A stretch of 64,000 bases of DNA, taken from positions 4,572,501 through 4,636,500 of the forward strand of contig JAQISU010000123.1 of assembly GCA_029339505.1 (NCBI GenBank), in the 5' to 3' direction. The notes under the pieces are model-generated. The model was not told where the DNA came from, did no database searches, and was given only the letters and a program-made list of their open reading frames with translations. Numbering within the stretch: position 1 is the stretch's first letter; the number at the start of each line of letters is the position of its first letter. Shown one piece after another: positions 1 to 12,000 of the stretch. Both the position numbers and the translations under genes were made by a program. The stretch comes from Unio delphinus (taxonomy: Eukaryota > Mollusca > Bivalvia > Unionida > Unionidae).

Positions 1-2
1 AC

Positions 3-86
3 CTGGTCCTAGCTGATTTGTCCATCGGTGTGTCAATTTCATCTGGAAAAGTTACATTCTGCTTCTCCTTCTTCATCTTTTCAAGT
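3..86 (-). CDS. TSR1: TSR1 exon 13
   Basis: Residues 480-507 plus two bases: LEKMKKEKQNVTFPDEIDTP, then MDKSARTR. FPDE-DTP is conserved in TSR1. Acceptor TTTTTTAG; the donor GT is at positions 2-1, the very edge of the window, so the next exon is outside. Confidence 0.94.
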
Positions 87-3000
87 CTAAAAAATGATAA
101 CACAAATGTAAGATAGATTATTGTCTAGATGTTAGCACACTAGCTTGTAATACCAAACGGTCTTGAGTACAAAGCAATGAACAAAAGTCACCAGACATAT
201 TTATAGTGGAAAAGATAGACATCATGTTCTTTTAACAACATGTTGGGAAAAAGACGCCAATTAATAAAAGGAAAACCATTATGGATGACAATATTGCAGG
301 GTAATGACTACTGTAATTCATCAGCCATGAAAGTTTGGTGATGTCTAAAGAATGCTGTAGCTAAGTTTTTTTAGCTTTAACAATTTTTCAGTCATATCGC
401 TTCGATGTCAGCAGTGAGGCAGTTTATAGTGATGTCTAGCACTGGGGCATCATGCCACAGACATGAAGCATGATGTCCACACCCAGTCACATTATCCTGA
501 CACCAGGCCGACCAGTCCTAACACTAACCTCTTAATACTGAGCTTCAAGCGAGGCAGCTGTTAGTACCATTTTTGTAAGTCTTTGGTACGAATCGACCGA
601 GAATCGAACCCACGACATCCCGCTTCTGCGGAGGACGCTTTAACCACTAGGCCACCGGAGCAGTTTGTAGCTAAGTAAGAGCAATAACACCATTTCAAGT
701 TCAGATTTGTGAATGTAAAGAAATGCTGACTGGCTTATTTTTGTTTGTTTCATTTAGCCCCCCTGAATGGCTTACAAACAGACAGTAAATCCTGTACTAA
801 ATATAAGTAAATACCCTTTTTCCAAAAATTAATATTGAAAATTAATGAGAAAATATTTTTTTTCTTAAATAAATATGAACTTCCACTATTTTCTAAATTT
901 TAAAATTCAAACAGTGCTCAGGATTTTCTTACATAATGATATACAAAAAGTCAGTCCTATTATATCATATATATTATATTAATGCATCTCATATCTTCTA
1001 AGCAGTTTATTATCATCATTTGACATAACACATTTTACACTGAAATAAAATGTGAAAACTACATTAAGATCTCCAGTCCCATTTCAGACCCAAAGATGGT
1101 ACACCAGTACTTACCAAAACCAGTTACAGAATGGTCATAGACAATCAATCTGGTTTGCTGAGAATGATTATTTAATTTCTGTAAATTTATGAATTATAAA
1201 AAACACATTTTCTATTTGTTTATTTTGTTTTTTAGGGTTTAACGCCATTTTTCAGCACACGATAGGCTATACATGGCAGCCAGCAGTATTGGTGGAGGAA
1301 GAACCAGGGAAAACCCTTGAAAGAACCACCGACCCACAAGAAGCTACTGGCATGCTTTCTCACATAAATACATTAGCCGAATCTTAGACTCGAACCCATG
1401 CAGAGGTGAGATGGCAGTGATCCATAACAGAAAGCACTTCAGACCACTTGGCCACCATTTAATATTTATATTATATTAAATAATTAGATTTGACTGATAA
1501 CATTGTCTGTGATTAATGACACAACCTGCAGTATTTAATCTGATATATTATGCATCCAAGGAACAGAAATATCTATTTGCCTTACCCCAATTCAGCTACA
1601 GTGACAATGTTGCAACATGTAAACATGAAATGTATTAAAGAGACTTTGTTTTAGTTGATCAACTTCATACTATTTAATAACAACAATCTGTGGTAAGATG
1701 ATCCATATTGGGATTTTAATATGTGTATGCTTCATGTTGGGATTTAAATCTGAGAATGCCTGATGTTGGGATTTTAATCAGTGTATGCTTCAATTGGAAT
1801 TTTAATCTATATTACGCTTCATGTTCAGATTTTCATCTATGTATGCTTCAATTGGGATTTTCATCTGTGAATGCTTCATGTTGGGATTTTCATCTGTGAA
1901 TGCTTTATGTTTGGATTTTCATCTGTGAATGCTTCATGTTGGGATTTTCATCTGTGAATGCTTTATGTTTGGATTTTAATCTGTGAATGCTTCATGTTGG
2001 GATTTTCATCTGTGAATGCTTTATATTTGGATTTTCATCTGTGAATGCTTCATGTTGGGATTTTCATCTGTGAATGCTTTATGTTTGGATTTTAATCTGT
2101 GAATGCTTTATGTTTGGATTTTAATCTGTGAATGCTTTATGTTTGGATTTTAATCTGTGAATGCTTCATGTTGGGATTTTCATCTGTGAATGCTTTATAT
2201 TTGGATTTTCATCTGTGAATGCTTCATGTTGGGATTTTCATCTGTGAATGCTTTATGTTTGGATTTTCATCTGTGAATGCTTCATGTTGGGATTTTCATC
2301 TGTGAATGCTTTGTTTGGATTTTAATCTGTGAATGCTTCATGTTGGGATTTTCATCTGTGAATGCTTTATGTTTGGATTTTAATCTGTGAATGCTTCATG
2401 TTGGGATTTTCATCTGTATATGCTTCAACTGGGATTTAAATTTGTGTATGATACTTGATGTTGAGATATTAATCTGTATGATGCTTGATATTGGGATTTT
2501 AATGTGTGATGCTTGGAACCGTGGCAGACCCAAAGAGACCTGGCAACGAACAGTGGAGAGAGACCTTAAGACCAGAGGCCTCACCTATCAGACCGCCCCT
2601 GCAATAGCTGCCGACAGACGGAAATGGTGCTCCCTTGCTGTTGCCTCAAGCACCAGACGGCGCATAGAGGATTGATTGATTGATTGATGATGCTTGATAT
2701 TGGGATTTTAATGTGTATGTTTAATCTGGTTTATTTTAATCTGTGTATGATGCTTGATATTGGGATTTTAATGTGTATGTTTAATCTGGTTTATTTTAAT
2801 CTGTGTATGATGCTTGATGTTGGGATTTTCATCTGTGTATGTTTAATCTGGTTTATTTTAATCTGTGTATGATGCTTGATGTTGGGATTTTCATCTGTGC
2901 ATGTTTAATCTGGTTTATTTTAATCTGTGTATGATGCTTGATATTGGGATTTTAATGTGTATGTTTAATCTGGTTTATTTTAATCTGTGTATGATGCTTG

Positions 3001-6000
3001 ATATTGGGATTTTAATGTGTATGTTTAATCTGGTTTATTTTAATCTGTGTATGATGCTTGATATTGGGATTTTAATGTGTATGTTTAATCTGGTTTATTT
3101 TAATCTGTGTACGATGCTTGATATTGGGATTTTAATGTGTATGTTTAATCTGGTTTATTTTAATCTGTGTATGATGCTTGATATTGGGATTTTAATGTGT
3201 ATGTTTAATCTGGTTTATTTTAATCTGTGTATGATGCTTGATATTGGGATTTTAATGTGTATGTTTAATCTGGTTTATTTTAATCTGTGTATGATGCTTG
3301 CTGTTGGGATTTTAATGTGTATGTTTAATCTGGTTTATTTTAATCTGTGTATGATGCTTGATATTGGGATTTTAATGTGTATGTTTAATCTGGTTTATTT
3401 TAATCTGTGTATGATGCTTGATGTTGGGATTTTAATGTGTATGTTTAATCTGGTTTATTTTATTCTGTCTATGATGCTTGATGTTGGGATTTTAATGTGT
3501 ATGTTTAATCTGGTTTATTTTAATCTGTGTATGTTGCTTGATATTGGGATTTTAATGTGTATGTTTAATCTGGTTTATTTTAATCTGTGTATGATGCTTG
3601 ATATTGGGATTTTAATGTGTATGTTTAATCTGGTTTATTTTAATCTGTGTATGATGCTTGATATTGGGATTTTAATGTGTATGTTTAATCTGGTTTATTT
3701 TAATCTGTGTATGATGCTTGATATTGGGATTTTAATGTGTATGTTTAATCTGGTTTATTTTAATCTGTGTATGATGCTTGATGTTGGGATTTTAATGTGT
3801 ATGTTTAATCTGGTTTATTTTAATCTGTGTATGATGCTTGATATTGGGATTTTAATGTGTATGTTTAATCTGGTTTATTTTAATCTGTGTATGATGCTTG
3901 ATATTGGGATTTTAATGTGTATGTTTAATCTGGTTTATTTTAATCTGTGTATGATGCTTGATGTTGGGATTTTAATGTGTATGTTTAATCTGGTTTATTT
4001 TAATCTGTGTATGATGCTTGATGTTGGGATTTTAATGTGTATGTTTAATCTGGTTTATTTTAATCTGTGTATGATGCTTGATATTGGGATTTTAATGTGT
4101 ATGTTTAATCTGGTTTATTTTAATCTGTGTATGATGCTTGATGTTGGGATTTTAATGTGTATGGTTAATCTGGTTTATTTTAATCTGTGTATGATGCTTG
4201 ATGTTGGGATTTTAATGTGTATGTTTAATCTGGTTTATTTTAATCTGTGTATGATGCTTGATATTGGGATTTTAATGTGTATGTTTAATCTGGTTTATTT
4301 TAATCTGTGTATGATGCTTGATATTGGGATTTTAATGTGTATGTTTAATCTGGTTTATTTTAATCTGTGTATGATACTTGATGTTGGGATTTTCATCTGT
4401 GTATGATGCTTGATATTGGGATTTTAATGTGTATGTTTAATCTGGTTTATTTTAATCTGTGTATGATGCTTGATATTGGGATTTTAATGTGTATGTTTAA
4501 TCTGGTTTATTTTAATCTGTGTATGATGCTTGATATTGGGATTTTAATGTGTATGTTTAATCTGGTTTATTTTAATCTGTGTATGATGCTTGATGTTGGG
4601 ATTTTCATCTGTGTATGATGCTTGATATTGGGATTTTAATGTGTATGTTTAATCTGGTTTATTTTAATCTGTGTATGATGCTTGATATTGGGATTTTAAT
4701 GTGTATGTTTAATCTGGTTTATTTTAATCTGTGTATGATGCTTGATATTGGGATTTTAATGTGTATGTTTAATCTGGTTTATTTTAATCTGTGTATGATG
4801 CTTGATGTTGGGATTTTAATGTGTATGTTTAATCTGGTTTATTTTAATCTGTGTATGATGCTTGATGTTGGGATTTTAATGTGTATGTTTAATCAGGTTT
4901 ATTTTAATCTGTGTATGATGCTTGATATTGGGATTTTAATGTGTATGTTTAATCTGGTTTATTTTAATCTGTGTATGATGCTTGATATTGGGATTTTAAT
5001 GTGTATGTTTAATCTGGTTTATTTTAATCTGTGTATGATGCTTGATATTGGGATTTTAATGTGTATGTTTAATCTGGTTTATTTTAATCTGTGTATGATG
5101 CTTGATATTGGGATTTTAATGTGTATGTTTAATCTGGTTTATTTTAATCTGTGTATGATGCTTGATGTTGGGATTTTAATGTGTATGTTTAATCTGGTTT
5201 ATTTTAATCTGTGTATGATGCTTGATGTTGGGATTTTAATGTGTATGTTTAATCTGGTTTATTTTAATCTGTGTATGATGCTTGATATTGGGATTTTAAT
5301 GTGTATGTTTAATCTGGTTTATTTTAATCTGTGTATGATGCTTGATATTGGGATTTTAATGTGTATGTTTAATCTGGTTTATTTTAATCTGTGTATGATG
5401 CTTGATATTGGGATTTTAATGTGTATGTTTAATCTGGTTTATTTTAATCTGTGTATGATGCTTGATATTGGGATTTTAATGTGTATGTTTAATCTGGTTT
5501 ATTTTAATCTGTGTACGATGCTTGATATTGGGATTTTAATGTGTATGTTTAATCTGGTTTATTTTAATCTGTGTATGATGCTTGATATTGGGATTTTAAT
5601 GTGTATGTTTAATCTGGTTTATTTTAATCTGTGTATGATGCTTGATATTGGGATTTTAATGTGTATGTTTAATCTGGTTTATTTTAATCTGTGTATGATG
5701 CTTGCTGTTGGGATTTTAATGTGTATGTTTAATCTGGTTTATTTTAATCTGTGTATGATGCTTGATATTGGGATTTTAATGTGTATGTTTAATCTGGTTT
5801 ATTTTAATCTGTGTATGATGCTTGATGTTGGGATTTTAATGTGTATGTTTAATCAGGTTTATTTTAATCTGTGTATGATGCTTGATATTGGGATTTTAAT
5901 GTGTATGTTTAATCTGGTTTATTTTAATCTGTGTATGATGCTTGATATTGGGATTTTAATGTGTATGTTTAATCTGGTTTATTTTAATCTGTGTATGATG

Positions 6001-9000
6001 CTTGATATTGGGATTTTAATGTGTATGTTTAATCTGGTTTATTTTAATCTGTGTATGATGCTTGATATTGGGATTTTAATGTGTATGTTTAATCTGGTTT
6101 ATTTTAATCTGTGTATGATGCTTGATGTTGGGATTTTAATGTGTATGTTTAATCTGGTTTATTTTAATCTGTGTATGATGCTTGATGTTGGGATTTTAAT
6201 GTGTATGTTTAATCTGGTTTATTTTAATCTGTGTATGATGCTTGATGTTGGGATTTTAATGTGTATGTTTAATCAGGTTTATTTTAATCTGTGTATGATG
6301 CTTGATATTGGGATTTTAATGTGTATGTTTAATCTGGTTTATTTTAATCTGTGTATGATGCTTGATATTGGGATTTTAATGTGTATGTTTAATCTGGTTT
6401 ATTTTAATCTGTGTATGATGCTTGATATTGGGATTTTAATGTGTATGTTTAATCTGGTATATTTTAATCTGTGTATGATGCTTGCTGTTGGGATTTTAAT
6501 GTGTATGTTTAATCTGGTTTATTTTAATCTGTGTATGATGCTTGATATTGGGATTTTAATGTGTATGTTTAATCTGGTTTATTTTAATCTGTGTATGATG
6601 CTTGATGTTGGGATTTTAATGTGTATGTTTAATCAGGTTTATTTTAATCTGTGTATGATGCTTGATATTGGGATTTTAATGTGTATGTTTAATCTGGTTT
6701 ATTTTAATCTGTGTATGATGCTTGATATTGGGATTTTAATGTGTATGTTTAATCTGGTTTATTTTAATCTGTGTATGATGCTTGATATTGGGATTTTAAT
6801 GTGTATGTTTAATCTGGTTTATTTTAATCTGTGTATGATGCTTGATATTGGGATTTTAATGTGTATGTTTAATCTGGTTTATTTTAATCTGTGTATGATG
6901 CTTGATGTTGGGATTTTAATGTGTATGTTTAATCTGGTTTATTTTAATCTGTGTATGATGCTTGATGCTGGGATTTTAATGTGTATGTTTAATCCGGTTT
7001 ATTTTAATCTGTGTATGATGCTTGATGTTGGGATTTTAATGTGTATGTTTAATCTGGTATATTTTAATCTGTGTATGATGCTTGATGTTGGGATTTTAAT
7101 GTGTATGTTTAATCTGGTTTATTTTAATCTGTGTATGATGCTTGATGTTGGGATTTTAATGTGTATGTTTAATCTGGTTTATTTTAATCTGTGTATGATG
7201 CTTGATGTTGGGATTTTAATGTGTATGTTTAATCTGGTTTATTTTAATCTGTGTATGATGCTTGATGTTGGGATTTTAATGTGTATGTTTAATCTGGTTT
7301 ATTTTAATCTGTGTATGATGCTTGATATTGGGATTTTAATGTGTATGTTTAATCTGGTTTATTTTAATCTGTGTATGATGCTTGATATTGGGATTTTAAT
7401 GTGTATGTTTAATCTGGTTTATTTTAATCTGTGTATGATGCTTGATGTTGGGATTTTAATGTGTATGGTTAATCTGGTTTATTTTAATCTGTGTATGATG
7501 CTTGATGTTGGGATTTTAATGTGTATGTTTAATCTGGTTTATTTTAATCTGTGTATGATGCTTGATATTGGGATTTTAATGTGTATGTTTAATCTGGTTT
7601 ATTTTAATCTGTGTATGATGCTTGATATTGGGATTTTAATGTGTATGTTTAATCTGGTTTATTTTAATCTGTGTATGATGCTTGATATTGGGATTTTAAT
7701 GTGTATGTTTAATCTGGTTTATTTTAATCTGTGTATGATGCTTGATATTGGGATTTTAATGTGTATGTTTAATCTGGTTTATTTTAATCTGTGTACGATG
7801 CTTGATATTGGGATTTTAATGTGTATGTTTAATCTGGTTTATTTTAATCTGTGTATGATGCTTGATATTGGGATTTTAATGTGTATGTTTAATCTGGTTT
7901 ATTTTAATCTGTGTATGATGCTTGATATTGGGATTTTAATGTGTATGTTTAATCTGGTTTATTTTAATCTGTGTATGATGCTTGCTGTTGGGATTTTAAT
8001 GTGTATGTTTAATCTGGTTTATTTTAATCTGTGTATGATGCTTGATATTGGGATTTTAATGTGTATGTTTAATCTGGTTTATTTTAATCTGTGTATGATG
8101 CTTGATGTTGGGATTTTAATGTGTATGTTTAATCAGGTTTATTTTAATCTGTGTATGATGCTTGATATTGGGATTTTAATGTGTATGTTTAATCTGGTTT
8201 ATTTTAATCTGTGTATGATGCTTGATATTGGGATTTTAATGTGTATGTTTAATCTGGTTTATTTTAATCTGTGTATGATGCTTGATATTGGGATTTTAAT
8301 GTGTATGTTTAATCTGGTTTATTTTAATCTGTGTATGATGCTTGATATTGGGATTTTAATGTGTATGTTTAATCTGGTTTATTTTAATCTGTGTATGATG
8401 CTTGATGTTGGGATTTTAATGTGTATGTTTAATCTGGTTTATTTTAATCTGTGTATGATGCTTGATGTTGGGATTTTAATGTGTATGTTTAATCCGGTTT
8501 ATTTTAATCTGTGTATGATGCTTGATGTTGGGATTTTAATGTGTATGTTTAATCTGGTATATTTTAATCTGTGTATGATGCTTGATGTTGGGATTTTAAT
8601 GTGTATGTTTAATCTGGTTTATTTTAATCTGTGTATGATGCTTGATGTTGGGATTTTAATGTGTATGTTTAATCTGGTTTATTTTAATCTGTGTATGATG
8701 CTTGATGTTGGGATTTTAATGTGTATGTTTAATCTGGTTTATTTTAATCTGTGTATGATGCTTGATGTTGGGATTTTAATGTGTATGTTTACTCTGGTTT
8801 ATTTTAATCTGTGTATGATGCTTGATATTGGGATTTTAATGTGTATGTTTAATCTGGTTTATTTTAATCTGTGTATGATGCTTGATATTGGGATTTTAAT
8901 GTGTATGTTTAATCTGGTTTATTTTAATCTGTTTATGATGCTTGATATTGGGATTTTAATGTGTATGTTTAATCTGGTTTATTTTAATCTGTGTATGATG

Positions 9001-12000
9001 CTTGATATTGGGATTTTAATGTGTATGTTTAATCTGGTTTATTTTAATCTGTGTATGATGCTTGATATTGGGATTTTAATGTGTATGTTTAATCTGGTTT
9101 ATTTTAATCTGTGTATGATGCTTGCTGTTGGGATTTTAATGTGTATGTTTAATCTGGTTTATTTTAATCTGTGTATGATGCTTGATATTGGGATTTTAAT
9201 GTGTATGTTTAATCTGGTTTATTTTAATCTGTGTATGATGCTTGATATTGGGATTTTAATGTGTATGTTTAATCTGGTTTATTTTAATCTGTGTATGATG
9301 CTTGATGTTGGGATTTTAATGTGTATGTTTAATCTGGTTTATTTTAATCTGTGTATGATGCTTGATGTTGGGATTTTAATGTGTATGTTTAATCTGGTTT
9401 ATTTTAATCTGTGTATGATGCTTGATATTGGGATTTTAATGTGTATGTTTAATCTGGTTTATTTTAATCTGTGTATGATGCTTGATATTGGGATTTTAAT
9501 GTGTATGTTTAATCTGGTTTATTTTAATCTGTGTATGATGCTTGATATTGGGATTTTAATGTGTATGTTTAATCTGGTTTATTTTAATCTGTGTATGATG
9601 CTTGATGTTGGGATTTTAATGTGTATGTTTAATCTGGTTTATTTTAATCTGTGTATGATGCTTGATATTGGGATTTTAATGTGTATGTTTAATCTGGTTT
9701 ATTTTAATCTGTGTATGATGCTTGATATTGGGATTTTAATGTGTATGTTTAATCTGGTTTATTTTAATCTGTGTATGATGCTTGATATTGGGATTTTAAT
9801 GTGTATGTTTAATCTGGTTTATTTTAATCTGTGTATGATGCTTGATATTGGGATTTTAATGTGTATGTTTAATCTGGTTTATTTTAATCTGTGTATGATG
9901 CTTGATGTTGGGATTTTCATCTGTGTATGTTCAATGTTGGGATTTTAATCAGTCTGATGCTTTATGATGAGATTTTAATCTGTGTAATGTTGGATTATAA
10001 TCTGTGATCGATGCATCATTTGGGATTTTAATCTGTGTATGATGCTTCATGTTGGGATTTTAATCTGTGCATGTTTAATGGTAGGATTTGAAAATATATA
10101 TGTTCATTGCTGGGATTTTAATCTGTATATGATACTTCATATTAGGATTTTAATCTGTGTATGATGCTTCATATTAGGATTTTAACCTGTGTATGATGCT
10201 TCATATTAGGATTTTAATCTGTATGATGCTTCATATTAGGATTTTAATCTGTGTATGATGCTTCATATTAGGATTTTAATCTGTGTATGATGCTTCATAT
10301 TAGGATTTTAATCTGTATCATGCTTCATGTTGGGATTTTCATCTGTGTATGATGCTTTGTATCAGGATTTTAATCTGTGTATGATGCTTCATGTTGGGAT
10401 TTTAATCTTATATGATGCTTCATGTTGGGATTTTGATCTGTGCATGTTTAATGATAGGATTTTTAAATATGTACATTTAATGCTGGGATTTTAATCTGTG
10501 TATGATACTTCATGTTAAGATTTTATTTAATCTGTGTATGATGCTTCCTGTTAGGATTTTCATGTCAATGCTTAATGTTAGGATTTTCATCTGTGTATGC
10601 TTCATGTTGGGATTTTAATCTGTGCATGATGTTTCATTTTGGGATTTTAATCTGTGTATGATGCTTTATGCTGGGATTTTAATCTGTGTATAATGCTTCA
10701 TGAATGGGAATTTAATCTGTGTATGCTGCTTCATGTTTGGAATGTAATCTGTGAATGATTCATGCTGGGATTTTAATCTAAGATGCCTCATGTTGAGATA
10801 AAGATCAGAGCACTTACTTCATAGTTAATATTGAGTGAAATAAAATTCAGTTACCAAACAGTTATCTATAGGTTATCACTGCATAAAAAGGTACAAAAAA
10901 AACCCCATAAGAATTTAGCATGCCACTACAGCTATGGGATACTGCTCCACCTAGCAACTACCCATGCAAACTCATTAGATCAATCCCAATTTTATTTATC
11001 TATTTACTTATCTATATATATAAAAATGAATGTTTGCTTGCTTGTGTTGTATGCGTTCCTATACCGTTCATCCGATTGCGATAAAACTTTGGTGAGTTCT
11101 TCTGCGCACGCCCGCGAAGGTTTCTGAATTAGTACAACCATTTAAATTGTACAATTAACAAATGTGTGTATTTCATATAGTTTTGCGACATTTACCGTGT
11201 GTTCACTGTGAACTGTAGGCGCCTTAGATACGTCACGTGATCGAACAGTAGGCGCCTTAAATATGTCACGTGATCGAACACGGTCTGTAGCGATACCTAA
11301 TTTCGCATGTCTTCGGTGTGAACTGTAGGCGCCTTAGATACGTCATGTTTACTTAGTTACGTTTGATTCGCACCTTTTTTACATCAAACAATCGTGGTGT
11401 GCATTTGTAATAGTTGAAACAGACGAGCAACGGGAAGCAAGATTGGAAACCGTTCAAGTTCGCACTGCTCAAGCCCGATCACTTTCACAAAAACTTTCTT
11501 TCTTTGAGTGGCATTGCAACGCATGCCAGGATTAAAACATGAACACTTTCTTTCTTTGAGTGGCATTGCAACGCATGTCAGGATTAAAACACGAACACTT
11601 TCTTTCTTTGAGCGGCATTGCAACGCATGCCGGGTACTTGCTAGTTCATTATATTTGAAAAAACATGTAAATAACACATATTCAAAATTAAAAAAGGGAT
11701 CATTTTTATTCAATTTCAAGTTTTATTTTCCATCAGTACATTTTTTATTTTTGGGGGGAAATAATAAGGAATTTTGAAACAAATACAAAGATTTTCAAGG
11801 TTGTAAGAATATGGCTTCTTTTTCACCCTATATATAAACCAACTACAAAGTCTGGTCTTTGAGCCACAACGACCTTGACTTTTGACCTTTCAATCCCAAC
11901 ATCAACAGAGGTCCTTCCTTCAAGTCCATAAGTGTGAGCCCTTAACAGTACCTTCAGGTATGTGGTCTAGTGTTGCAGTTTTGACACAAAACCATTTTTC

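Noticed and set aside
575..662. A functional tRNA gene on the minus strand
   Set aside because: It is the head of SINE family A, shared with the copy at 61683-61972.
2688..9930. CRISPR-like array
   Set aside because: Units abut without unique spacers, and this is a eukaryotic intron.
4615..9948. A 1,777-codon protein gene of 20-residue repeats
   Set aside because: The frame is a property of the 60-bp satellite unit; variation is almost wholly amino-acid changing, and the array is intronic and antisense to TSR1.
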